Notes: generated by a model from the letters alone, not told the origin. Positions 35,792 to 44,953 are shown, numbered from the stretch's first letter. The stretch is DNA of 64,000 nt from Wylensekiella montiformis (GCF_009697385.1 NZ_VUNL01000003.1:1-64000); one strand, 5' to 3'. Numbers and translations: made by a program.

Positions 35792-35816
35792 TCCGGAAGG
35801 AAAGGAGGAATGGCTT

Positions 35817-38800
35817 ATGTTTACCAAGGTGCTGATTGCGAACCGCGGAGCAATTGCAGTTCGTATTGAGCGGACCCTGAAAAAAATGGGGATTGCCAGT
35901 GTGGCTGTTTATGCACAGGCAGATCAGGACAGTCTGCATGTCATTCGTGCTGATGAAGCGGTTTGTCTCGGCGATGGGACGGTTCGGGAGACGTATCTGG
36001 ATATCGATAAGATCATTCGTGCGGCGAAGGAAACGGAAGCACAGGCTGTTCATCCTGGTTATGGATTCCTCAGCGAAAATACAGATTTTTCCGCTGCCTG
36101 TGAGAAGAATGGGATTGTCTTTATCGGACCGACGCCGGAACAGATCCGTCTGTTCGGTCTGAAACATTCCGCCCGCTCGCTGGCACGGAAAGCCGGAGTG
36201 CCGCTACTTCCGGGGACGGATCTTCTGAGCGGCCGGGAGGAAGCGGTACGGGCTGCCGCAGAGATCGGATATCCGGTTATGCTTAAAAGCACGGCGGGCG
36301 GCGGCGGAATTGGCATAAGCATTTGCCAGAACGAAACCGATCTGCAAAACTCGTATGATAAGGTCTGTTATTTGGCAAAAAGCAATTTTAAAGATGATGG
36401 CGTATTTCTCGAAAAATATGTGGAGCGCGCCCGCCATGTTGAGGTTCAGATTTTCGGCAATGCTTATGGAGAAGCTATAGCGGTCGGAGAGCGGGACTGT
36501 TCGGTGCAGCGGCGCAACCAAAAAGTGGTGGAGGAGTCTCCTGCGCCTAATCTGCCGCAGGCTGTCCGCAAGTCTATGTATGAAGCAGCCGAACGTTTGG
36601 CTCATGCGGCCGGGTATCGCAATGCCGGTACGGTAGAGTTCTTGTATGATGAGGCAGAGGAACGCTTTTATTTTTTGGAAGTGAATACGCGCCTGCAGGT
36701 GGAGCATGGTATCACGGAAGAGGTCATGGGGATAGATCTGGTGGAGTGGATGGTCAGGGAAGCCGCCGGAGAGCTGCGTGATATTCGTTCGCTGATCGGC
36801 TCCCCGAAAGGCCATGCCATCGAAGTTCGCGTCTATGCAGAGGATGCCCGAAATCAATTCCGTCCGGGAACCGGACGCGTGGACGACTGCTGTTTTTCTT
36901 CGTCGGCGCGGATTGAGACTTGGATTCGCAGGAATGTTGTCGTGACTTCGCTTTATGATCCGATGCTGGCCAAATTGATTGTTCATGGAATGGATCGTGC
37001 CGATGCGATTCAAAAGATGGATAAGACCCTTGATGAGACAAAAATTTATGGTGTTACGACGAATCTTCAGTATCTGAGCGCCATTCTGCACCGTCCCGAT
37101 TATCAGGAAGGGCGGTTGTTTACCAAAATGCTGGATGGGTTCCAGCCGGAAGAGCATACGCTGGAGGTGCTGGATGGCGGCGTCCAGTCCACGATACAGG
37201 ATTATCCGGGAATGGTCGGCTACTGGACCATTGGGGTTCCTCCCTGCGGCGCAATGGATTCGTACAGTTTCCGTTTGGGGAATCGTTTGCTTGGCAATGA
37301 AGAAGGGGCTGCCGGTATTGAAATGACTATGCGCGGCGGGAGTTATCGCTTCCGCACCAGAACAAGTTTTTGCCTGACTGGTGCAGATATGAAGGCTTCT
37401 CTGGACGGCGAGCCGGTGGCGCTGTATCGTGTCGTCAACGCATTACCCGGTCAGGTGCTCAGGCTAGGCAATGCGGTCTGTGGCATGAGGACGTATCTGC
37501 TGGTTGCCGGTGGAATACAGGTGCCGAAAATCATGGGCAGTCGTTCCACTTTTACAGACGGGAAGTTTGGCGGTCATAACGGACGTGCGCTTCGGACCGG
37601 GGATACTCTTGAGCTGAGAGCCGATTGCTTCACCGATTCGTGTGTCTCTTTTCCGCTGGAGTATGCGCCGTCCATCACGCATGAATGGACTTTTGGGGTA
37701 TTGCCGGGACCGCAGCCGACGAAGGAATATCTTGCGCCGGAGTATTTGAAAACACTGACGGAAGCAGAATATACGGTGAATTTCAACAGCGCCCGTACCG
37801 GGGTGCGCCTTAACGGCCCTGTACCGCAATGGACGCGTGAGGACGGCGGCGAAGCCGGGCTGCATCCTTCGAATATTCACGATAACGCCTATGCCATAGG
37901 AACGCTGGATCTTACGGGAGATCAGTCCATTCTGCTCGGCCCGGATGGTCCGAGTCTGGGCGGCTTCATCTGCCCGGTTACGCTGGCTAAGGGCGAATTA
38001 TGGAAGATGGGACAGCTTCATCCGGGAGATACAGTGCGGTTTCGCCTGCTGACCTTGGAACAGGCAAAGGAGATACGCATGGCGATGGAGAAAAATCTGT
38101 CCTTTGATTATACCAAAGCTATGCTGCCGGAAAGTCTGCCGATCGCAGCGGATTATGCGATCTTGTCCCGGGGGCGTGCCGATGATATGGATTATTGCCT
38201 GCGGCTCGACGGAGAAGAAAATCTGTTGATGGAATTTGGCGCGATGGAACTGAATATTGAATATCGGTTCCGCGCTCATATTCTCATGCAGAAGCTCGAA
38301 AAGATGGATCTGCCGATTATTGATATGACGCCGGGCATCCGGTCGCTGCAGATTCATTTTGATCTGTCGCGTACAGATGCCAGAAAAATGGCCAGTATTG
38401 TCCTCAAGGTAAATGAAGAGTTAGGCGATATTGATGATATCACGGTGCCTTCGCGTGTCATTCATCTTCCGCTTTCCTGGGATGATCCGCAGACTCAGCT
38501 GGCTGCGAAGCGGTATCAGGAAACGACGCGTCCCGATGCACCATGGTGCCCGAGCAACCCTGAGTTTATCCGCCGGATCAATGGACTGGACAGTCTTAAG
38601 GAGGTTCAGGACATCTTGTTCCATGCTGATTATCTTGTATTGGGACTTGGAGATGTATATCTTGGCGCGCCGGTGGCAGCTCCGCTGGATCCGCGTCACA
38701 GACTGGTCACGACGAAATATAATCCGGCCCGTCCGTGGACGCCGGAGAATGCGGTGGGAATCGGCGGCGCATACCTCTGTGTGTATGGAATGGAGGGGCC

Positions 38801-39407
38801 TGGCGGTTATCAATTCGTCGGACGGACGATACAGATGTGGAACCCGCTGCAGACGACGGAATATTTTCCGGAGGGAAAGCCTTGGCTGCTCAATTTCTTT
38901 GACCAGCTGAAATTTTATCCGTGCTCTGCGGAGGAGATTCTTCGCTACCGCAATGATTTTTTGCGGGGGAAATTCCCGCTTCAGGTGGAAGAAACGACGT
39001 TCCATCTTGGGGAGTATAAAAAATATCTGGCTTCAATCCGGGAGAGCAGCGCTGCGTTCAAGGCAAAGCAGGAAGCGGCGTTTGAAGCGGAAAAAAATCG
39101 CTGGCACGAGCTGGGTCTGGATACCTTTGTGTCAGAAGAGCCGGAACATCCTGTCAGGGATATTGATCTGCCGGAAGACTGCGAAGGAATTTATGCAACG
39201 GTTCCCGGCAGTGTCTGGAAGATTCTGGCAAAAAAAGGCCAGCATATTTCATCGGGAGACACTTTGGCTGTTCTGGAAAGCATGAAAATGGAAATTCCGG
39301 TGACTGCAGAGCAGGACGGCGTGATTGAGGATGTCTTTATCCATACCGGAGAACAAGTGGATGCCGGGCAGGTTTTGGCTGGTATCCGGACGGAGGAAGC
39401 AGTATGA
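35817..39407 (+). CDS. Biotin-dependent guanidine (urea-family) carboxylase
   Basis: 1196 residues. Residues 1 to about 450 form a biotin carboxylase with the ATP-grasp loop LKSTAGGGGIGIS and EVNTRLQVEHGITE. About 460-790 is a KipA/allophanate-hydrolase-subunit-2-like (AHS2) domain, about 800-1010 a KipI/AHS1-like domain, and the C terminus a biotinyl domain with Lys1157 in VLESMKMEIP. The family makes allophanate from urea or carboxyguanidine from guanidine. Two DUF1989 genes just upstream favour guanidine as substrate. Its stop overlaps the hydrolase start by four bases. Length and domain order are complete. Confidence 0.88.
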   Translation: MFTKVLIANRGAIAVRIERTLKKMGIASVAVYAQADQDSLHVIRADEAVCLGDGTVRETYLDIDKIIRAAKETEAQAVHPGYGFLSENTDFSAACEKNGIVFIGPTPEQIRLFGLKHSARSLARKAGVPLLPGTDLLSGREEAVRAAAEIGYPVMLKSTAGGGGIGISICQNETDLQNSYDKVCYLAKSNFKDDGVFLEKYVERARHVEVQIFGNAYGEAIAVGERDCSVQRRNQKVVEESPAPNLPQAVRKSMYEAAERLAHAAGYRNAGTVEFLYDEAEERFYFLEVNTRLQVEHGITEEVMGIDLVEWMVREAAGELRDIRSLIGSPKGHAIEVRVYAEDARNQFRPGTGRVDDCCFSSSARIETWIRRNVVVTSLYDPMLAKLIVHGMDRADAIQKMDKTLDETKIYGVTTNLQYLSAILHRPDYQEGRLFTKMLDGFQPEEHTLEVLDGGVQSTIQDYPGMVGYWTIGVPPCGAMDSYSFRLGNRLLGNEEGAAGIEMTMRGGSYRFRTRTSFCLTGADMKASLDGEPVALYRVVNALPGQVLRLGNAVCGMRTYLLVAGGIQVPKIMGSRSTFTDGKFGGHNGRALRTGDTLELRADCFTDSCVSFPLEYAPSITHEWTFGVLPGPQPTKEYLAPEYLKTLTEAEYTVNFNSARTGVRLNGPVPQWTREDGGEAGLHPSNIHDNAYAIGTLDLTGDQSILLGPDGPSLGGFICPVTLAKGELWKMGQLHPGDTVRFRLLTLEQAKEIRMAMEKNLSFDYTKAMLPESLPIAADYAILSRGRADDMDYCLRLDGEENLLMEFGAMELNIEYRFRAHILMQKLEKMDLPIIDMTPGIRSLQIHFDLSRTDARKMASIVLKVNEELGDIDDITVPSRVIHLPLSWDDPQTQLAAKRYQETTRPDAPWCPSNPEFIRRINGLDSLKEVQDILFHADYLVLGLGDVYLGAPVAAPLDPRHRLVTTKYNPARPWTPENAVGIGGAYLCVYGMEGPGGYQFVGRTIQMWNPLQTTEYFPEGKPWLLNFFDQLKFYPCSAEEILRYRNDFLRGKFPLQVEETTFHLGEYKKYLASIRESSAAFKAKQEAAFEAEKNRWHELGLDTFVSEEPEHPVRDIDLPEDCEGIYATVPGSVWKILAKKGQHISSGDTLAVLESMKMEIPVTAEQDGVIEDVFIHTGEQVDAGQVLAGIRTEEAV

Positions 39408-40795
39408 CGGAAAACAGGATACCAGAGCAGCTGACGATTTCCTGGCTGCAGCAGGCGTATGCCTCCGGCATTGTTACGCCGGAGGAAGTCCTTCGCGAAA
39501 TCTGCCGGCGGGCCGGGCGCTTGGAGAAAAAACATATATGGATTACACCGCCGTCTATGACATGGATTCAGGCTTATTTGGATCATCTGCCGGTTCGGGA
39601 TGCAGGGAGATATCCTTTGTGGGGCATCCCGTTCGCCATTAAGGACAATATCGATTTGGCCGGCATTCCGACGACAGCAGCCTGTCCGGCTTATGCCTAT
39701 ATGCCGGATGACAGCGCAACGGTTGTAAAGAAGCTGATTGCGGCAGGCGCCATTCCTGTCGGAAAGACCAATCTCGATCAATTCGCAACGGGGCTGGTCG
39801 GCACCCGCAGCCCTTATGGCGAGGTAGAAAATGCCTATGTGCCGGAACGGATCAGCGGCGGCTCCAGTTCCGGTTCCGCAGTTAGTGTCGCTTCCGGACT
39901 GGCTGCTTTTGCCCTTGGAACGGATACGGCAGGATCCGGACGAGTGCCGGCCATGCTTAATAACTTGATTGGCTATAAGCCTCCGCTGGGGGCATGGTCG
40001 ACCAAAGGCGTCGTGCCGGCCTGTGCCGGTTTGGACTGTGTGACTGTGTTTACTCATTCTCTCGACGAAGCACGTCTGATCGACCGCATCGCACGCGGAT
40101 TCGATAAAGATTGTTGCTGGTCACGGAATATTTCGCATCTTCCAGACGCTATGCCGCGGGTTATTTTGCTCCCGCAGGACGAGCCGGAGTTTTTCGGGGA
40201 TTTTGCGGAAGAGTTCCGGAAAAAATGGAATGAGGCAGTGTCACGGCTGAACCATCTTGGCGCAGCGGTTCTCTATGTGGATATCACGTTGTTTCAGCGT
40301 GCGGCCAGACTGCTGTATGAAGGTGCTTTTGTCGCGGAGCGCTGGGCTGATCTAGGCGATTTTGTGCAGAACCATCCGAACGAAGTTTTTCCTGTGACAC
40401 GGAAGATTCTGGAATCGGGCGGCAGGGCAGAGTATACGGCTGCCCGGTTGTTTGCCGATTGGCATGAATTGCAGACCTATCGCCATCAGAGCGCGGTCAT
40501 GATGGAACATGCGGTTCTGGTTCTGCCTACGGCCGGAGGAACTTATACGCGGGAGCAGGTCAGGAAGGATCCTGTGAGGACAAACAGCAAGATGGGCCTT
40601 TATACCAATCATTGCAATCTGTTGGATTTAGCGGCGGTTGCTGTACCGCAGGATTCTGTGGATCGGAAGGATCCTTTCGGCATCACATTTTTTTCCCTGC
40701 ATCACGAGGAACATCTGCTTTGTGCCGCAGCGAAAGCCTTCCTGAAGGCGGAACCCGCGGCTGAAGGAAAACATATAGGGGGGAATAAATCATGA
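39404..40795 (+). CDS. atzF: Allophanate hydrolase, amidase domain only
   Basis: Amidase-signature enzyme of 463 residues. The Ser-cisSer-Lys catalytic set is Lys80 (AIKDNID), the serines of GGSSSGS at 152-158 and the nucleophile Ser178 in DTAGSGRVPA. Full AtzF/DUR1 hydrolases run to about 600 residues with a C-terminal domain that finishes decarboxylation of N-carboxycarbamate; that domain is missing, and the protein ends soon after the amidase fold. Coupled by ATGA overlaps to the carboxylase upstream and the PII gene downstream. Product: ammonia and CO2. Confidence 0.87.
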   Translation: MTENRIPEQLTISWLQQAYASGIVTPEEVLREICRRAGRLEKKHIWITPPSMTWIQAYLDHLPVRDAGRYPLWGIPFAIKDNIDLAGIPTTAACPAYAYMPDDSATVVKKLIAAGAIPVGKTNLDQFATGLVGTRSPYGEVENAYVPERISGGSSSGSAVSVASGLAAFALGTDTAGSGRVPAMLNNLIGYKPPLGAWSTKGVVPACAGLDCVTVFTHSLDEARLIDRIARGFDKDCCWSRNISHLPDAMPRVILLPQDEPEFFGDFAEEFRKKWNEAVSRLNHLGAAVLYVDITLFQRAARLLYEGAFVAERWADLGDFVQNHPNEVFPVTRKILESGGRAEYTAARLFADWHELQTYRHQSAVMMEHAVLVLPTAGGTYTREQVRKDPVRTNSKMGLYTNHCNLLDLAAVAVPQDSVDRKDPFGITFFSLHHEEHLLCAAAKAFLKAEPAAEGKHIGGNKS

Positions 40796-41163
40796 GTGAG
40801 ACCGAATTGGTACGCGTTGAAATTATTATGGATATGAAAAAACTGACGCGTTTGTTGAAAAAACTAAACGAAAAAGGCATCAGCGGAGTGACTGTCTTTC
40901 AAGCGCTGGGATGCGGCATTCAGAAAGGAAGCTTTGAATACGCGGCGGAGGAAAATCAGGAGATTCAACTGCTGCCGCAGAGCTTGGTGATGCTGATTTG
41001 TGAACGCGGCGAGCTGGATGCGCTGATTGAATGGATCAAGGTGGAATTGTATACTGGCCATATTGGCGATGGGAAAATTTTCATTTCCTCAGTCGATAAT
41101 ATGATACGGATTCGAACCGGAGAAGAAGGAAAAGCTGCACTGGGACGAGTAAAAATCGAATAA
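40792..41163 (+). CDS. PII-family signal protein in the guanidine/urea operon
   Basis: 123 residues, close to the normal PII length. Strand EIIMDMKKL, the GVTVFQALGCGIQKG run into a diverged T-loop (SFEYAAEEN) and the C-terminal YTGHIGDGKIFISS signature are present. The T-loop lacks the usual RG-x-Y context, so uridylylation is doubtful. Translational coupling to allophanate hydrolase suggests a dedicated regulator. PII proteins are known to bind the biotin-carrier domain of acetyl-CoA carboxylase, so control of the biotin carboxylase here is a reasonable inference. Confidence 0.82.
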   Translation: MSETELVRVEIIMDMKKLTRLLKKLNEKGISGVTVFQALGCGIQKGSFEYAAEENQEIQLLPQSLVMLICERGELDALIEWIKVELYTGHIGDGKIFISSVDNMIRIRTGEEGKAALGRVKIE

Positions 41164-41186
41164 TCGCGAGAATAAAGGTAGTATCG

Positions 41187-41267
41187 CCGGTATCGGAGAA
41201 CCTCCTCTTTTTCGATACCGGATCTGCCGGGAAACAGCAGTCTGTAGAAACACAGGCTGCTGTTTTT
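41187..41267 (+). terminator. Two successive hairpins ending the guanidine operon
   Basis: First stem CCGGTATCG (41187-41195) with CGATACCGG (41213-41221). Second stem AACAGCAG-CTGT with ACAG-CTGCTGTT (41233-41262), followed by TTTTT; the second is a classic intrinsic terminator. Confidence 0.8.
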
Positions 41268-41300
41268 ATCATACGCAACCTCTGTCCGTAAAATCCTGTT

Positions 41301-41328
41301 TTGATCTGGAGCATGATGATGCTATAAT
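41301..41328 (+). promoter_or_regulatory. Promoter for the glycan-modification cluster
   Basis: TTGATC at 41301-41306, a 16-base spacer and TATAAT at 41323-41328, about 95 bases before the glycosyltransferase start. Confidence 0.6.
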
Positions 41329-41425
41329 AAAACATAACTGTGCAAGGTACTTGGCATGAAAGTGGAGGAGAATCGAAAGCAGTATACGAAATCCAATCCT
41401 AATAACGAGAGACAGAGGAGAATTT

Positions 41426-42868
41426 ATGAATCAGAATCGCAACAATATAGGGATCCTGCTGATCTATAGTCTGGTCGTGTTCTTTATCGGCAATCAACTT
41501 CTTCCCATCACCGACCCGGTAGAATCCAATTATGTGGAGACGGCGAAAGAGATGACCCTGACCGGTAATTATTTTTCCCCGGTTATTTACGGCAATTACT
41601 GGTATGATAAACCCATCTTGTTTTACCTCGAATTGATCGCGGCATTTCAGTGGTTTGGGTTTACGGATTTTGCGGCTCGTTTTTTCCCTGCTGTGTTCAG
41701 CACCATCGGACTTTTTTTGACGTATGGATTTGGAGCCTGTCTGGCCGGTCGACGGCAGGGGCTGGCTGCCGCGTTGATTCTTGGCACTTCGCTGGAATAC
41801 TGGTATATCGGTCATGCGGTGATTACGGATATGACTTTGTTTGTGGCGGTATCCGGTACGCTGATTGCGTTTTACCTCGGATGGAGCAGGAACAGACCCG
41901 TGTATTATTATCTGGCGTTTGCTGCCGCTGCTCTTGCCGTTTTGACCAAAGGCCCGATCGGGCTGTGCCTGCCGGGACTGATCATTTTGCTGTTTTTGCT
42001 GGTGCAGCGCAGTCTGAGATCTTTGCTGAGCTGGCATATTTTGCTGGGGTTCCTGCTGTTTGCCGCATTGTGTGCGGTCTGGTATTATCCGATGTATCGG
42101 ATGCATGGCATGGATTTTGTTGATACTTTTTTGGGTGTTCATAATGCTTTGCGGGCCACTGTACCTGAGCATCCGCGGGATGATGTCTGGTATTTTTATC
42201 TGCTTGTGTTTTTGGCCGGTTTTTTTCCGTGGTCGCTGCTGGGACTGCCGGCGGCAGTCCGGCGTATCGTTCATCGGCGGATATCGCTCCCATCATCGCC
42301 GGCCGACCGGTTTCTGGCGATCTGGGCGGTAACGGTATTCCTTTGTTTCCAATGCTTTGCCACGAAATATGTTACGTATACCATGCCGTATATGATGCCT
42401 TTGGCGATATTGACGGCCCGGTATTTTGGACAGAATGTCCGATTCTTCCGGACGGCAGCAGCGGCTATGGCTGCGGCATATCTCCTGCTTGATACGATGG
42501 TGGCGCCTGCCATCATGAATCAGAATTCGGGCAGGGAGCTGGCCATGTACCTGCAGCAGGTTGTTCCTGCTGGGCGTCAGGCACAGATCCTTTCTTATCA
42601 GGTTCCTTATCCTGCTTCACTGGTTTATTATTCGGGATTGGATGTCCGACGTTTGGAAAAAGCGGAAGATATTGCCAGAGAGAAACCGCATGGCATGACC
42701 TGGACGAGTAGGAATGTTATGCCGTTTCAGGCCATGGAGGAAATACCGGACGACCGCCCGGTGTTTTTGCTGACTTTCCCAAAACATGGTGAGGATGTGT
42801 CACAGGTGCCGGGGATATGGCGGCAGATCGGTCAGGTCGGCGACTGGCTGATTTTTGAACGCCAATAA
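41426..42868 (+). CDS. ArnT-like GT83 lipid-linked sugar transferase
   Basis: 480-residue inner-membrane protein of the PMT/ArnT superfamily. The first periplasmic loop has the catalytic acidic region (PITDPVESNYVETAKEM) and YWYDKPILFYLELIA, as in ArnT. About ten or more hydrophobic helices follow, and the soluble C-terminal domain is short. It would move a sugar from a polyprenyl phosphate carrier onto lipid A, LPS or a surface polymer. The next gene makes such a donor. Confidence 0.85.
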   Translation: MNQNRNNIGILLIYSLVVFFIGNQLLPITDPVESNYVETAKEMTLTGNYFSPVIYGNYWYDKPILFYLELIAAFQWFGFTDFAARFFPAVFSTIGLFLTYGFGACLAGRRQGLAAALILGTSLEYWYIGHAVITDMTLFVAVSGTLIAFYLGWSRNRPVYYYLAFAAAALAVLTKGPIGLCLPGLIILLFLLVQRSLRSLLSWHILLGFLLFAALCAVWYYPMYRMHGMDFVDTFLGVHNALRATVPEHPRDDVWYFYLLVFLAGFFPWSLLGLPAAVRRIVHRRISLPSSPADRFLAIWAVTVFLCFQCFATKYVTYTMPYMMPLAILTARYFGQNVRFFRTAAAAMAAAYLLLDTMVAPAIMNQNSGRELAMYLQQVVPAGRQAQILSYQVPYPASLVYYSGLDVRRLEKAEDIAREKPHGMTWTSRNVMPFQAMEEIPDDRPVFLLTFPKHGEDVSQVPGIWRQIGQVGDWLIFERQ

Positions 42869-42891
42869 GGGAAACAGGGGAGGAAACGCGA

Positions 42892-43890
42892 TTGAGACAG
42901 CATGATGGAACGGTGACCGTTGTCGTTCCTGTATATAATGAAGAAGCGAATCTGCTTCATTTTACCAAGGCGGTCGAAGAAGCGATGAATGGAACCGGAT
43001 GGTCGTATTACATTCTGTTTGTCGATGACGGTTCTACCGACAGCAGCCGCAGCATTTTGTGCGGGCTTCTGCGTGGAAATCCACATGTACGGGCCTGCTT
43101 CCTTTCCCGAAATTATGGACATCAGGCAGCGTTGACCTGCGGGCTGGATCATGCGGATGGGGATGCTGTCGTTACGATGGACGGGGATATGCAGCATCCG
43201 CCTTCTCTCCTGCCCAAGCTTTTGTCCTTCTGGGAACAGGGATATGATATTGTGCAGACGATCCGTCAGACTACGGAAGGTGTATCGTGGTTCAAAAGGC
43301 TTACTTCTCGCTGGTATTACAGGCTGCTCAATTTGATTTCGGCGGTTCCTGTTCAGCCCGGTGGTTCGGACTTTCGTTTGATGGATCGTCAGGCCGTGCT
43401 GGCATTCCGGCAATACCGGGAGCAGGACCGGTTTATACGCGGTCTGGTCGGCGCTATGGGGTTTCGTCAGGTACAGGTTCCGTTTGTGGCACCGGAGCGG
43501 TTTGCCGGAAAGTCGAAATTTTCCCTGCGAAAGATGATCCGGTTTGCTTTCGATGGCATTTTGGGCAATTCGATCCTGCCGCTGCGTCTTTCCTTCTATG
43601 CCGGACTGATCAGTCTGCTTATAAGTTTTCTGCTTCTCGGACATGTGTTCTTTGAATCTTGGATGGGCGATGTGGTTCCCGGTTGGACGACAATCATGGT
43701 CTGCCTTTCTTTTTTTGGCGGAACACAGCTGTTGGTGCTGGGGATTTTGGGCGAATATCTTGGCCGTGTGTTCCGACAGGTCAAGGGTCGTCCGATCTAT
43801 TTGATTCAGCAGATTGATGGCTGTCAGGAGGAATGGAACGGGGAGAGGTGTCATGATGAAGAAAAAAAGCATCCTTCTCAATGCGGATGA
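42892..43890 (+). CDS. ArnC/DPM1-like GT2 polyprenyl-phosphate glycosyltransferase
   Basis: 332 residues. The GT-A fold has TVVVPVYNEEANL at the N terminus, FVDDGSTDSS, the catalytic MDGDMQHPP region and RNYGHQAALTCGL, followed by two C-terminal transmembrane helices (about 225-300), as in ArnC. It should charge a polyprenyl phosphate with a sugar for the ArnT-like enzyme. The start is a TTG at 42892, directly after GGGGAGGAAACGCG. It overlaps the next gene by 38 bases. Confidence 0.87.
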   Translation: MRQHDGTVTVVVPVYNEEANLLHFTKAVEEAMNGTGWSYYILFVDDGSTDSSRSILCGLLRGNPHVRACFLSRNYGHQAALTCGLDHADGDAVVTMDGDMQHPPSLLPKLLSFWEQGYDIVQTIRQTTEGVSWFKRLTSRWYYRLLNLISAVPVQPGGSDFRLMDRQAVLAFRQYREQDRFIRGLVGAMGFRQVQVPFVAPERFAGKSKFSLRKMIRFAFDGILGNSILPLRLSFYAGLISLLISFLLLGHVFFESWMGDVVPGWTTIMVCLSFFGGTQLLVLGILGEYLGRVFRQVKGRPIYLIQQIDGCQEEWNGERCHDEEKKHPSQCG

Positions 43891-44728
43891 TTTTGGCCGG
43901 CATCCGGCGATCAATCAAGCAGTCGCACGGGCAGTCCGGGGCGGGATCCTGCGCTCCGCCAGTCTGATGGCCGGTGAACCGGCGTTTGAGGAAGCGGTGG
44001 AGCTGGCTCGCTCCCTGCCGAATCTGGAGATCGGGATACATCTTACACTGGTTGACGGAAAGCCGTTGTTGCCTCGGGAGGACGTTCCAAGTCTGATTGG
44101 GGCGGACGGCCGGTTTTATCCTTCCCATCGGGAGTTTGTCCGTGCTTATTTGTCCGGCCGGATTCACTTGGAGGAGGTGCGGTTGGAACTGTCGGCACAG
44201 TTCCAGCGGATCATGCAGGAAAAGCTTCGGGTGACGCATGTGGACAGTCACCAGCATGTTCATATTCTGCCGGGGATCTTTCCCATCGTACTGAAGCTGG
44301 CTCAGTCGTACAGAATTCGCTCGGTGAGGATTCCGCAAGCGGCCGGTGGAATCCGTGAATGTCTGGCCGACGGCTCTGCTGGCGACCGGATGGCGCGCTT
44401 CGGACTGTGGCTTTTGTGCTGCAGAATGAGGCGAAAGGCCGTACAGTATGGGTTTTATTTTCCCGATCATTTTATCGGCCTGATTGCTGGCGGAGCAGTA
44501 GACGAGGCGTTTCTGATGCGGCAGCTTGAGAATCTGCCCGATGGACTGACGGAGATTATGATCCATCCCGGACTGGACAATACGGTACTCTCTGACTGTT
44601 ATGCGCATCGATGGGAGCATGATTTTGAGGGAGAATACCGATGCTGTCTGTCTTCCCGTATTGCTGAATTTTTGCGGGGGAAGGAGATTGGCTTGGGGAG
44701 TTTTAGGGCTGGAGGAAGCGGGCTGTGA
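43853..44728 (+). CDS. YdjC/ChbG-HpnK family carbohydrate deacetylase
   Basis: 291 residues. LLNADDFGRHPAINQ holds the metal aspartates, IGIHLTLVDGKP and THVDSHQHVHILP the metal histidines, and IMIHPG near the end completes the family pattern. Members deacetylate N-acetyl sugars, including lipid-linked ones. In this cluster it may play the part ArnD plays in aminoarabinose addition: deformylating or deacetylating the lipid-linked sugar. Its stop overlaps the gtrA start (GTGA). Confidence 0.85.
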   Translation: MMKKKSILLNADDFGRHPAINQAVARAVRGGILRSASLMAGEPAFEEAVELARSLPNLEIGIHLTLVDGKPLLPREDVPSLIGADGRFYPSHREFVRAYLSGRIHLEEVRLELSAQFQRIMQEKLRVTHVDSHQHVHILPGIFPIVLKLAQSYRIRSVRIPQAAGGIRECLADGSAGDRMARFGLWLLCCRMRRKAVQYGFYFPDHFIGLIAGGAVDEAFLMRQLENLPDGLTEIMIHPGLDNTVLSDCYAHRWEHDFEGEYRCCLSSRIAEFLRGKEIGLGSFRAGGSGL

Positions 44729-44895
44729 GCAAGGGAAACGCTTATGGGATAGGCAGGATGAGACGGGTGTTCTGGAGCAGGGAATATCTTCTCTTTCTGC
44801 TGGTCGGAGGGATCAATACGCTGGACACCAGCTTATTTGCGTCATGCCTGTCGCTGTTGTCTGTGGATGTTAATCTGGCGTTCAATCTCAGTTAA
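44725..44895 (+). pseudogene. gtrA-like gene truncated by prophage insertion
   Basis: A GTG at 44725 overlapping the deacetylase stop opens a frame of 56 codons: EYLLFLLVGGINTLDTSLFA and VNLAFNLS are the first two helices of GtrA proteins (about 130 residues, polyprenyl-phosphate-sugar flippase partners). The frame then ends at TAA (44893) where phage sequence begins. The missing part (usually an FSFFLNR-WTF-like segment) should lie beyond the right prophage end. Confidence 0.75.
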
Positions 44896-44910
44896 GTTTT
44901 TAGGCATAAA

Positions 44911-44953
44911 AGACCCTTGTCGTTTCTATACTTTCTAGGAATGACAAGGGTCT
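44911..44953 (-). terminator. Integrase terminator
   Basis: A perfect 11-bp stem (AGACCCTTGTC at 44911-44921 with GACAAGGGTCT at 44943-44953). A T-rich run follows on the minus strand. It closes the leftward integrase transcript next to the attachment site. Confidence 0.75.
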
